From Gemmobacter megaterium (GTDB lineage: Bacteria; Pseudomonadota; Alphaproteobacteria; Rhodobacterales; Rhodobacteraceae), in the NCBI RefSeq assembly GCF_900156815.1, contig NZ_FTOT01000011.1, positions 1-64,000 of the forward strand: a stretch of DNA of 64,000 nucleotides. The letters run 5' to 3'. Shown here piece after piece: positions 35,195-43,766 of the stretch. Positions within the stretch are counted from its first letter, which is position 1; every line of letters begins with the position of its first letter. The translations under genes were made by a program, and so were the position numbers. Under the pieces are notes generated by a model. It ran no database searches. It was not told the DNA's origin and saw nothing but the letters and a program-made list of their open reading frames with translations.

Positions 35195-36832
35195 TTGGCA
35201 AAAACCCCCCGAACCCCAGCCGAGGCCCGCCTGCGCAAGCGCAACCGCCGCGCGGCCGATCCTGCCGATGACAGCGAGGCCGAAGGCACGCGCGGGGGCA
35301 AGGGGCGGCGCAAGCTGGACGGGCTGGGCAGCCGGGCGCTGAACCGCCTGCGCCAGAAGACCGGCCGACGCCGGAAACAGGCCGAAGAGACCCCCGAGAC
35401 CGAGGCCGAGGCCCAGGCAGGCGCCGCTGACGCGCCGGTGCCCCCGCCGGGCGTGCCCTCGCCTGCCGATCTGCCCCAGGGGCCTGCGCCATCCTTGCCG
35501 GGGGTCCGCCCCGAGGCCGCCCCCGGCGTGGTGCCCGCGGCCCCCGATGCCGGGCCGTTGCCGGGCCCGGCAGCTCCGGTTCCCCGCAGCGGTCCGCCCT
35601 TGCCGGCCCTGGTGCGGCGGTCTTTCGTGGCCCGTCCTGCCGGGCGTCTGGCGCTTCAGGCGGCCCCCCTTGCCGGGCGCGACCGCCCGGCCCCCCCCGC
35701 CCGGCCCGATCCGCTGCCTGCCGCGCGCCCGCAACGCCGCCACCGCATCATGCTGTGGAGCTTTCTGGTGCTGGTGCTGCTGCCCTTCGCCCTGTCGGGG
35801 CTGTATCTGTGGGCGGTGGCGCGCGATCAATATGCCTCGACGGTCGCCTTCTCGGTGCGCAAGGAAGAGGCGCAATCCTCGTTCGACATCATCGGCGGCA
35901 TCACCCAGCTGGCCGGGTCGTCGACCTCGGACAGCGACATCCTGTATGAATTCATCCGCAGCCAGGACATGGTGTCACGGGTCGATGCCGATCTGAACCT
36001 GCGCGCCATGTGGGCGCGGGCCTGGCCGGCCGATCCGGTCTTTGCCTATGATCCGTCGGGCACGATCGAGGATCTTCATGCCCATTGGCTGCGCAAGGTG
36101 AAACTGTCCTATGACGGGGGCACCGGCATCATCACGGTGCGGGCGCTGGCCTTTGATGCGGGTGATGCCGACCGCATCGCCACCGCGATCTATGCGGAAT
36201 CGAGCCGCATGGTGAATGCCCTGTCCGAAGAGGCGCGCGCCGATGCCACCCGCCATGCCCGCGAGGAACGCGAACTGGCCTTTGAACGGCTCAAGGAGGC
36301 CCGCCAGGCGCTGACCACCTTCCGGCTGCGCACCCAGATCGTCGATATCGACAGCGATCTGCAAGGGCAGATGGGCCTGCTGAACACCTTGCAGGCCCAA
36401 CTCGCCGCCGTGCTGATCGAACTGGACCTGCTGAACGAGACCGCCCAGCCCGGCGATCTGCGCATCCGCCAGGCCGAACGGCGCATCGAGGTGATCGAGA
36501 CCCGGATCGCCGCCGAACGCGCCAAGTTCGGCGAAGGCGGCAAGGGGCCGGGGGGCGAGGATTATGCCCGGATCGCCGCCGAATTCGAACGGCTGAAGGT
36601 CGAACTGGAATTCGCCGAGGCGACCTATAATTCGGCACAATCCTCGTATGATTCCGCCCTGTCGAATGCCCAGCGGCAATCGCGCTATCTGGCCGCCCAT
36701 ATCCGCCCGACGGTGGCCGAACAGGCGCTGTATCCGCAACGGGTGATCCTGTTCGCGCTGACCGGGTTTTTCCTGCTGGTGTTCTGGAGCGTGGGCGTTC
36801 TGGTCTATTATTCCGTCCGCGACCGCCGCTAG
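35195..36832 (+). CDS. kpsE: Capsule polysaccharide export inner-membrane protein
   Basis: This protein of about 545 aa has a long Pro/Ala/Arg-rich cytoplasmic region (1-180), a membrane segment (WSFLVLVLLPFALSGLYLW, about 186-204), the periplasmic domain with DLLYEFIRSQDMV-like ILYEFIRSQDMVSRV, a coiled coil near 340-480 and a final membrane segment (FALTGFFLLVFWSVGVLVYY). This is the plan of the KpsE/CtrB/BexC family, which links the inner-membrane exporter to the outer membrane. The start is uncertain: the TTG at 35195 has AGGTGA and reads MAKTPRTPAEARLRKRN, whereas the ATG at 35141 has no ribosome-binding site. The enlarged Pro-rich head is unusual for the family. Confidence 0.82.
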   Translation: MAKTPRTPAEARLRKRNRRAADPADDSEAEGTRGGKGRRKLDGLGSRALNRLRQKTGRRRKQAEETPETEAEAQAGAADAPVPPPGVPSPADLPQGPAPSLPGVRPEAAPGVVPAAPDAGPLPGPAAPVPRSGPPLPALVRRSFVARPAGRLALQAAPLAGRDRPAPPARPDPLPAARPQRRHRIMLWSFLVLVLLPFALSGLYLWAVARDQYASTVAFSVRKEEAQSSFDIIGGITQLAGSSTSDSDILYEFIRSQDMVSRVDADLNLRAMWARAWPADPVFAYDPSGTIEDLHAHWLRKVKLSYDGGTGIITVRALAFDAGDADRIATAIYAESSRMVNALSEEARADATRHAREERELAFERLKEARQALTTFRLRTQIVDIDSDLQGQMGLLNTLQAQLAAVLIELDLLNETAQPGDLRIRQAERRIEVIETRIAAERAKFGEGGKGPGGEDYARIAAEFERLKVELEFAEATYNSAQSSYDSALSNAQRQSRYLAAHIRPTVAEQALYPQRVILFALTGFFLLVFWSVGVLVYYSVRDRR

Positions 36833-36842
36833 GGGGCAGCGC

Positions 36843-37502
36843 ATGGTGCGGCTGGAGAATCTGAGCAAATCCTATGTCACCGAAGGCCAGCGCAAGGTGG
36901 TGGCCGACAATATCAGCGTGACCTTCCCCTCTGGAGCCTCGGTCGCATTGCTGGGGCGCAACGGGGCCGGAAAATCGACCCTGCTCCAGATCATCGCGGG
37001 CACCACCAACCCCAGTTCGGGGCGCGTCGTCTCGACCGGGTCGATCTCCTGGCCGGTGGGCTATGCGGGCAGTTTCCATGGCGATCTGACCGGGGCGCAG
37101 AATGTGCGCTTCATCGCGCGGGTCTATGGGGTCGATACCGGGGCGCTGGTCGAGTTCGTCGAAGGGTTCGCCGAGCTGGGGCCGCAGTTCCACATGCCGT
37201 TCCGCACCTATTCTTCGGGGATGCGGTCGCGTCTGGCCTTTGGCCTGTCGATGGGCATCCATTTCGACACCTATCTGGTCGACGAGGTGACGGCGGTGGG
37301 CGATGCGCGGTTCAAGCGCAAGTCCGAGGCGTTCTTCATGGACCGCATGTCGCGCAGCGGGGCGATCTTTGTGGCGCATTCCATGGGGGCGGTGCGGCGG
37401 CTGTGCACCCATGGGGCGGTGCTGGAAGGCGGGCGGCTGACCTGGCATGACGATGTCAACGATGCGATCGCGCATCACGAGTTCAACATGTCCAGGCCAT
37501 GA
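36843..37502 (+). CDS. kpsT: Capsule polysaccharide export ATPase
   Basis: The 219-aa protein is an ABC ATPase with Walker A LLGRNGAGKST (residues 36-46), the degenerate signature YSSGMRSRLAFGLS (about 121-134) and Walker B TYLVDEVTAVGD. The KpsT-specific short length and the VDEVTAVGDARFK sequence identify the polysaccharide export type. It follows kpsE by 10 bp, and its stop overlaps the next GT2 gene by 4 nt, so the three are an operon. It works with the divergently encoded permease at 34272. Confidence 0.93.
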   Translation: MVRLENLSKSYVTEGQRKVVADNISVTFPSGASVALLGRNGAGKSTLLQIIAGTTNPSSGRVVSTGSISWPVGYAGSFHGDLTGAQNVRFIARVYGVDTGALVEFVEGFAELGPQFHMPFRTYSSGMRSRLAFGLSMGIHFDTYLVDEVTAVGDARFKRKSEAFFMDRMSRSGAIFVAHSMGAVRRLCTHGAVLEGGRLTWHDDVNDAIAHHEFNMSRP

Positions 37503-38266
37503 CCGGCGCTGCCCCCACCGTTCCGGTGCCCGCTGTTTCGGTGATCGTGCCGTTCCGCAATGCCGCGGCCACGCTGGGGGCCACGCTCGACAGTCTGGCC
37601 GCCCAGAGCCTGCCCGACTGGGAGGCGCTGCTGATCGACGATGCCTCGGAGGATGCAGGCCCGGCGCTGGCGGCGGCGCGGGTGGCGGCAGATCCGCGGT
37701 TCCGGCTGATCCGCACCGGGGCGCGGGCCGGGGTGGCAGGGGCGCGCAACCTCGGGATCCGGGCCGCGCGGGGCCGCTGGCTCGCCTGTCTGGATGCCGA
37801 TGACCTGTGGCTGCCCGACAAGCTGGCCCTGCAACTGCCGGTGCTGCGTCAGGGGGCGCCGCTGGTGTTTTCCTCCTATGCGCGGGTCGATGCGGCGGGC
37901 CGGGTGTTGCGGGTGGTCGAGGCGCGGGCCCATCTGTGCCATGCCGACATGCTGGCCGGAAATCCGATCGGCTGCCTGACCGCCATCTGGGACAGCCAGC
38001 GTTTTGCGGGCGCCGAATTTCCCGCCCTGCCTTTGCACGAGGATTATGCCTTCTGGTTGCAGCTCTTGCGCACGGGTGCCTGTGCGGTGGGCCTGCGTCC
38101 GGTTCTGGCGCGCTATCGGGTGGGGGCCGGGTCGCATTCGGGCCAGAAGCTGCGCGCCGCGCGCGCCACCTGGTCGATCCTGCGCGACGAACCGGGGGTC
38201 GGCCCCTGGCGTGCGGCGACCGGATTCGCGCGCTATGCGCTCAAGGCGGTGCGGCACAGGCTCTGA
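37499..38266 (+). CDS. Family 2 glycosyltransferase
   Basis: The 255-aa enzyme has the classical GT2 elements VSVIVPFRNAAATLGATL (residues 13-30), LLIDDASEDAGP, GVAGARNLGIRAARGRWLA and the metal-binding LDADDLWLPDK. The acceptor loop PLHEDYAFWLQLLRTG matches the ED motif of this family. It is translationally coupled to kpsT (ATGA overlap), so it probably acts in assembly of the exported polymer. It ends about 100 bp before a phage-type gene. Donor unknown. Confidence 0.88.
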   Translation: MTGAAPTVPVPAVSVIVPFRNAAATLGATLDSLAAQSLPDWEALLIDDASEDAGPALAAARVAADPRFRLIRTGARAGVAGARNLGIRAARGRWLACLDADDLWLPDKLALQLPVLRQGAPLVFSSYARVDAAGRVLRVVEARAHLCHADMLAGNPIGCLTAIWDSQRFAGAEFPALPLHEDYAFWLQLLRTGACAVGLRPVLARYRVGAGSHSGQKLRAARATWSILRDEPGVGPWRAATGFARYALKAVRHRL

Positions 38267-38367
38267 CCGGCCCCGGTTGACGAAGGGTTGCGCCTGCGCG
38301 CGCCGGATTTGGCGGTTTTTCAGATTTGCGCGGCAGGCTCTGGCCTCCGTCAACCCGCCGAGGCCCC

Positions 38368-39717
38368 ATGTCCGACACATCCCCCATTCTGGCCCTGCCC
38401 TATCTGATGCCGGCGCAGGCGCAAAAGCATGTCACCCACAACGAGGCGCTCCAGCGGCTGGACGTTCTGGTCCAGACGGTGGTGGAAAGTTTCGGCGCCA
38501 CCCTGCCCCCCGATACGCCGGTCGAAGGCGAGGTCCATGCCCCCGGCCCCGGCGCCACCGGGTCCTGGGCCGGGCAGGAGGGGCATCTGGCGCTATGGCT
38601 GGACGGGGCCTGGAGCTTTGTCGCGCTGCGGCCGGGCTGGCGGGCCTGGGGGCGGGCGGACAACCGCCTGCGCCTGTGGGACGGCACGGCCTGGGTGGCC
38701 CTGCCGGTCGATACCGACGGGTTGGCCGGGGTGGGCATCGGTACCGCGCATGATGCCACCAACCGGCTGGCCGTGGTTGCCCCGGCTGCCCTGCTGACCC
38801 ATGCCGGGGCCGGGCACCAGTTGAAGATCAACAAGGCCGACGCCGCCGAAACCGGATCGGTGCTGTTCCAGTCGAACTGGTCGGGCCGGGCGGAACTGGG
38901 GGCCATCGGTGATGACAATTTCACGCTGAAGGTCAGCGCCGACGGGGCGGTCTGGAAAGATGCGCTGCGCGCCGACCGCACCACCGGCGTGGTCGCGGTG
39001 CCGAACGGGCTGGATCTGGGCGGCAGCCTGACCGGCACGGCGGTGACGCAATCGAGCGTCGATGGCACGGCCGGGCGGTTGACCAAGGTTGGCGATTTCG
39101 GCTGGGGCCTGGCCTCGAGCGGGCTGGCCAATATCGCCGACTGGAACCGCACCGATGCCCCCAGCGGGGTCTATGCCTTTGGGGCGACCACCCTGTCGCC
39201 CGAGGCGCGTCCGCCGGGGTATTCCCCAGGCAATTTCGGGATCGTGCGGATCGAGCGGTTCAACAACGACTTCTTCAAGCAATCCGCCAGCCGCGCCGCC
39301 GCCAGCAACCCCGAGGAAATCTGGGAACGCCGCCATGCCAACGGAACCTGGACCGAGTGGAAACAGGTTTACAATCAGGGCACCGTCGTCGGTCCGGCCA
39401 GCCAGTCCGGCGGCAAGCCGACCGGCGCGCTGCTGGAACGGGGCAGCAATGCCAATGGCGAGTATCTGCGCTTTGCCGATGGCACGCAGGAATGCTGGCG
39501 CAGCCTGGCCGGAACGGTCGGGGCCGCCAGCCTGTGGACCTTTCCGGCCGCCTTTGCGGGGGCGCCGGTCGTGACCGGATCCGTGGTGGCGACGTCGTTG
39601 TCTGTCATGTGTCTGGAGGCCGTACCGAGCCATATCAGTGCCTCGGTCAGCGCCCGCGATGCCAGCGGCCGCCGCGCCGATACCATGCACCTTGTCGCCC
39701 GTGGCCGGTGGTTCTGA
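38368..39717 (+). CDS. Phage tail-fibre-like protein with DUF2793-type N-terminus
   Basis: The 449-aa protein begins with LPYLMPAQAQKHVTHNEALQ, the hallmark of DUF2793 proteins of Rhodobacterales phages and related particles, followed by a small WDGTAWVAL head domain, repetitive beta-rich segments, a pyocin-knob-like segment (SNPEEIWERRHANGTWTEWK) and a terminal NGEYLRFADGTQECWRSL motif common to phage tail fibres. Such proteins bind or degrade surface glycans. The start at 38368 is supported by GAGG about 6 nt upstream. It has no virion neighbours here apart from the small gene after it, so it may be a remnant or a recruited glycan-binding protein. GC content is that of the surroundings. Confidence 0.75.
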   Translation: MSDTSPILALPYLMPAQAQKHVTHNEALQRLDVLVQTVVESFGATLPPDTPVEGEVHAPGPGATGSWAGQEGHLALWLDGAWSFVALRPGWRAWGRADNRLRLWDGTAWVALPVDTDGLAGVGIGTAHDATNRLAVVAPAALLTHAGAGHQLKINKADAAETGSVLFQSNWSGRAELGAIGDDNFTLKVSADGAVWKDALRADRTTGVVAVPNGLDLGGSLTGTAVTQSSVDGTAGRLTKVGDFGWGLASSGLANIADWNRTDAPSGVYAFGATTLSPEARPPGYSPGNFGIVRIERFNNDFFKQSASRAAASNPEEIWERRHANGTWTEWKQVYNQGTVVGPASQSGGKPTGALLERGSNANGEYLRFADGTQECWRSLAGTVGAASLWTFPAAFAGAPVVTGSVVATSLSVMCLEAVPSHISASVSARDASGRRADTMHLVARGRWF

Positions 39718-39727
39718 GGAGATGTCC

Positions 39728-40141
39728 ATGCCTGTTGATCCCATGCCTGTCGAATCCGTTCCTGTCGATCCCGGCCCTGCCGGTCCTGCCCCCGGTGCCG
39801 TGCCGATGATCGTCACCCTGTCCCCCATGCGGCGCGACGACAGGCTGCAGCTGCACCGCAGGGGCCCCCTGCTGGCGATCAATGATCAGGTGCTGGATCT
39901 GTCGGGGGTGACCGAGGACAGCCCGCTGGCGGCGGCGACCGCCGGCTGCGACTGGCTTGCCGGGGATATCCGCCGCGAGGGGGAGGCGCTGCATCTGACG
40001 CTGACGCTGCCGCATGGCCCGGTGCCGTTCCCGCCCCCGCCCGAGGCGGCAGCGGTGCTGTATCCGGCGCCGGTGGTGATCTTGCAGGATGGCCCGGTCA
40101 GCCTGCCAGCCTGGGACGAGGAGGGGGGCGGGGCCGGCTGA
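39728..40141 (+). CDS. Small hypothetical protein after the tail-fibre-like gene
   Basis: The 137-aa protein starts at 39728, 8 nt from GAGGAG (an ATG at 39722 is only 1-2 nt away and is less likely). Residues 1-25 are a proline/valine repeat (MPVDPMPVESVPVDPGPAG); the remainder (SPMRRDDRLQLHRRGPLLAIND) is a compact mixed domain with a Pro-rich loop and an acidic tail. It follows the tail-fibre-like gene by about 10 bp and is surely co-transcribed. The size and position fit a tail-fibre chaperone or assembly protein, but I recognise no family. Confidence 0.6.
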   Translation: MPVDPMPVESVPVDPGPAGPAPGAVPMIVTLSPMRRDDRLQLHRRGPLLAINDQVLDLSGVTEDSPLAAATAGCDWLAGDIRREGEALHLTLTLPHGPVPFPPPPEAAAVLYPAPVVILQDGPVSLPAWDEEGGGAG

Positions 40142-40543
40142 CCCCGCCCCATACTCCCCCCGTCCCGGATCCCCGGCCGACCGGATTCGTGGCCCGGACG
40201 GGGTGCGGCGCTGTCGTACTCCCGTTGCGATGCAATGATAGGCAGGCACCATGAGAACTGCCTGTTTTCACGCCGCGCGCGATCAACTTTGTCGTGCAAT
40301 GCCCTTGGTCCCGTGCAGCCGGGACAGGGGTGATGCTGTGTGGTGTCCGGTGATGGTATGGGGCCTTGGCAGGGCTTTGCGGAACGTTGGCAGACGGCGT
40401 GGGAACCTGCATCCGCAGTGCCGGGAACCGGGTCGCAAGGCCCCTGTGTGTTGCACTTTGACCGTTGATGATCTACACCGCGCCCATAATGGTGCCAGAT
40501 TATTCAACGGTTTGTTTCGATAGAATATACAGGGATTTGCTGT
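40142..40543 (+). other. Intergenic, 402 bp, upstream of the triple glycosyltransferase
   Basis: The last 100 bp are AT-rich for this window and should hold the promoter of the gene at 40544. A weak TTCAAC...AATATA pair lies just before the start, but the spacing (15 bp) is poor. No hairpin or ORF of interest is seen in the rest. Confidence 0.4.
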
Positions 40544-43500
40544 ATGCGACTGCATGACCGTTTTGCCGGGTGTTTTCTGACCTACCCCGATCTGACAGGC
40601 AAACGGCAGGCCGAAGGCGGGCGCCGGATCCGGGATGTGCCGCGCCCTGACGGCGCCAGGGGCCCCTTGGTCAGCGTTGTCACGGTCTGCTGGAATTCCG
40701 CCGCCACGATCGACCAGACGATCCGTTCGATCATCGCCCAGGATTATGACAACGTCGAATATGTCATTGTCGATGGCAATTCCTCGGATGGTACGCTCGA
40801 CATCATCCGCAACCATGCCAAGCATATCGACTATTTCGTCTCGGAGCCCGACAAGGGCATCTATGACGCGATGAACAAGGGGATCGAACTGGCCCAGGGC
40901 GCGTTCATCCTGCTGCTCAATTCCGACGACTGGTACGAACCCGATGCCGTGCGCCGCCTGGTCGAGGCCAAGATGTACAGCGGTTGCGATTTCACCGGCT
41001 GTCTGGCGCGATACGTGAATGCCGATGGCAGCTCGCATGTGCTGCCCAGCATGAGCTATGACAGTTCGGTCCTGCTGCGGATGCCGCTGCGGCACGAGAC
41101 GATGCTGATTCCCGCCACCCTGTATGACCGGATCGGGCGCTATGATACCGGCTTTCCGATCATCGGGGATTTCGACCTGACGGTGCGGCTGTATCAGGCC
41201 GGGGCCACCTATTACGAACTGCGCGAGCCGCTGCTGAATTTCCGCACCAGCGGGGTGTCGAACACCGCGCTGGACCGGCTGCATGACGAACACCGCAGGC
41301 TGCTGGCGCGGGTGTTTCCCTTTCTGACCCCCGAAGAGGTCCACCGCCTGGGCGATCATTCGGTGGCGACGCCCGACGATTTCATCGACGTGGCCAATGC
41401 CCATGCCGACCAGCCCGGTTTCGTGCGCGCCGTGCGGGCGATGATCCGTGATTTCGGCCGTCTCTGGGGCGGCCCCTGGGCCGCGGCGCCGCTGCACCGG
41501 CTGGCCAAGGACGGCCCGCTGCGCTATCCCAAGGTCAGCGTGGTGATGCCGGTCTACAATGCCGCAGCCACCATCGTGCCGACGCTCGACTCGGCCCTGT
41601 CCCAGGATCTGGACGATTTCGAGATCCTGTGCGTCAACGATTGCAGCACCGACGACAGCGCCGCGATCATCGCGGACATTGCTGCGCGCGATCCGCGCAT
41701 CCGCCTTTTGGACAATCCGCAGAACCTGGGGCCCGGCGGGTCGCGCAATGCGGGTATCCGGGCCGCGCGGGGCGATTACGTCTTTTTCCTTGATGCCGAT
41801 GACGACCTGCCGCCCGGTGCCCTGCGCCGCCTGCACGAGGCGGCGGTCGCCCATGGCAGCACCATCGTGCGCGGGGCCTTCCGGGTGGAACGCCCGATCC
41901 ATGGCGAGATGGTGCGCACGGTCAAATACCCGGCCGGGGTTTCCGAACGAACGGTCGGAAAGACCAGCCTGGCGGACATGCCCGGACTTCTGTCCAGCAC
42001 CGAAGGGCATTGGGCCGGGCTTTACGACCGCGATTTCGCCGAGACGATCCTCTATCCCGAGGGTTTCCGAATGGGCGAGGACAGCCTGTTCCTGATCAAG
42101 GCGCTGGCCTTTGCGCCGGTGGTGACGCTGATCCCCGATGTCGTCTATGTCTATCAGGACAGCGCCGGCAGCGCGATGAACACCTATACCTTCGAGAAGT
42201 ATATGCAGGACGTGCAGTGGCGCCGCATGGCCTGGGGGGTGCTGGATGCGATCGGCCAGCGCGACCGGGGCGATTACTTCCTGTTCGATTACTGGAACCC
42301 GCCGTTCTTTGCCACGCTGGAGCAGGATCTGTCGCCCGAACAGCACCGCGCCTTTTATCAGGCGCTGTACGAGGCGTTCTGCTTTGCGGGCAATGCCGAT
42401 CTGGCGCGCTGCACCTCGCCTGTGCTGCGGCCGATCTTTCTGGACAACATGGCCCGCCTGGGGCTGGTTGAACCGCCGCCCGCCCCCTTGCAGATCGCCA
42501 TCCTGACCAGTTCGGATTCGGGCGGCGCGGGCATTGCCAGCCAGCGCTGCATGGCCGGGCTGCGGGCCGCGGGCGAAGGCGCCTTCAGCATCACCATCTT
42601 CAAGAGCGGGCAGGATCCGAATGTGTTCACCGCGCCGCTCAGCGGTGCGGCCACCGCCCTGCAAGGCGACCGCGAGGCCTTGTGGAACCACTGGCTGTCC
42701 ACCGTATCGGTCGGCCGCAAGGGGCCGGTGAAATCGCGCGCGCGCGAATTGTTCTCGCGGACCGACAGCATCGTCGATCCGGTGGCGCTGGGGCGCGAAC
42801 TGGCCAAGATCGACGTGATCCATCTGCACTGGACCGTCGGCATGATCGACTATCCGCGCATTTCCGACCTGCTGGGCGACAAGCCGGTGGTCTGGACGCT
42901 GCATGACATGAACGCCTTTACCGGCGGCTGCCATTATTCCGAAGGCTGCACCGGCTATCGTGACCAGTGCCGCGACTGTCCGCTGCTGGAAGGCGACAAG
43001 AGCCTGGCGCACGAGGCCTGGAAGGCCAAGCGCGCGGCCTATGACAAGCTGAAGAACCTCCAGATCATCTGCCCCTCGCAATGGCTGGCCGATTGCGCGC
43101 GCGAAAGCTCGCTGTTCGGGGACCGGGATATCCATGTGGTGCCCAACCTGATGCCGGTGGACCGTTTCGTGCCCACCAACCGGCTGGTGGCGCGGCTGGC
43201 GCTGGGGCTGCCGCTGGACCGCAAATATATCGTCTTCGGGGCCGACAGCCTGAACAACACCCGCAAGGGCGGGCAGATCCTGGCCGACAGCCTGGCGCTG
43301 CTGAAGGAGCGGGGCCTGGCCGAGGGGGTCGAGGGGCTGTTCTTCGGCTCGTCCAGCCTGGAGGCGGGGATCCCGGCGCATAACATGGGCTATGTCGCGG
43401 ATCCGTCGCGGTTGTCGCTGATCTATGCGGCGGCCGATGTGTTCGCCTTTCCCTCGCTGGAGGACAATGCGCCGCAAACCCCGGTCGAGGCGCTGTTGTC

Positions 43501-43753
43501 GGGCACGCCGGTGGTGGGCTTTCCGGTCGGCAATGTCCCCGATCTGATCCGGCACCTGGAGACCGGCTATATCGCGGGCTATGGCGATGCGGCGGATTTC
43601 GCCGATGGGCTGGCCTGGGCGCTGGACAATCCCAAATCGGCCGAAAGCCTGCAACGCGGGTTGCGCGGCCATGTCTTTGCCCGGAGCTATCACGAGCCGA
43701 AGGTTGCCATCGACCGGCATGTCGAGGTGTTGCGCGGCGCGGCCGGGGGCTGA
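40544..43753 (+). CDS. Fused GT2-GT2-GT4 glycosyltransferase
   Basis: This 1069-aa polypeptide contains three glycosyltransferase domains. Domain 1 (about residues 42-290) starts LVSVVTVCWNSAATIDQTI and has LLLNSDDWYEP. Domain 2 (about 325-600) starts KVSVVMPVYNAAATIVPTL and has YVFFLDADDDLPP. Domain 3 (about 645-1060) is GT-B, with IAILTSSDSGGAGIASQR, a second half with VFGADSLNNTRKGGQIL and the retaining GT4 element SLEDNAPQTPVEALLSGTPV. It could add three sugars in sequence. The start at 40544 is an ATG in AT-rich surroundings with a weak ribosome-binding site. It is single, not in an operon, and convergent with the next gene (13-bp gap). Confidence 0.92.
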   Translation: MRLHDRFAGCFLTYPDLTGKRQAEGGRRIRDVPRPDGARGPLVSVVTVCWNSAATIDQTIRSIIAQDYDNVEYVIVDGNSSDGTLDIIRNHAKHIDYFVSEPDKGIYDAMNKGIELAQGAFILLLNSDDWYEPDAVRRLVEAKMYSGCDFTGCLARYVNADGSSHVLPSMSYDSSVLLRMPLRHETMLIPATLYDRIGRYDTGFPIIGDFDLTVRLYQAGATYYELREPLLNFRTSGVSNTALDRLHDEHRRLLARVFPFLTPEEVHRLGDHSVATPDDFIDVANAHADQPGFVRAVRAMIRDFGRLWGGPWAAAPLHRLAKDGPLRYPKVSVVMPVYNAAATIVPTLDSALSQDLDDFEILCVNDCSTDDSAAIIADIAARDPRIRLLDNPQNLGPGGSRNAGIRAARGDYVFFLDADDDLPPGALRRLHEAAVAHGSTIVRGAFRVERPIHGEMVRTVKYPAGVSERTVGKTSLADMPGLLSSTEGHWAGLYDRDFAETILYPEGFRMGEDSLFLIKALAFAPVVTLIPDVVYVYQDSAGSAMNTYTFEKYMQDVQWRRMAWGVLDAIGQRDRGDYFLFDYWNPPFFATLEQDLSPEQHRAFYQALYEAFCFAGNADLARCTSPVLRPIFLDNMARLGLVEPPPAPLQIAILTSSDSGGAGIASQRCMAGLRAAGEGAFSITIFKSGQDPNVFTAPLSGAATALQGDREALWNHWLSTVSVGRKGPVKSRARELFSRTDSIVDPVALGRELAKIDVIHLHWTVGMIDYPRISDLLGDKPVVWTLHDMNAFTGGCHYSEGCTGYRDQCRDCPLLEGDKSLAHEAWKAKRAAYDKLKNLQIICPSQWLADCARESSLFGDRDIHVVPNLMPVDRFVPTNRLVARLALGLPLDRKYIVFGADSLNNTRKGGQILADSLALLKERGLAEGVEGLFFGSSSLEAGIPAHNMGYVADPSRLSLIYAAADVFAFPSLEDNAPQTPVEALLSGTPVVGFPVGNVPDLIRHLETGYIAGYGDAADFADGLAWALDNPKSAESLQRGLRGHVFARSYHEPKVAIDRHVEVLRGAAGG

Positions 43754-43766
43754 GCCCACGCCGCCC

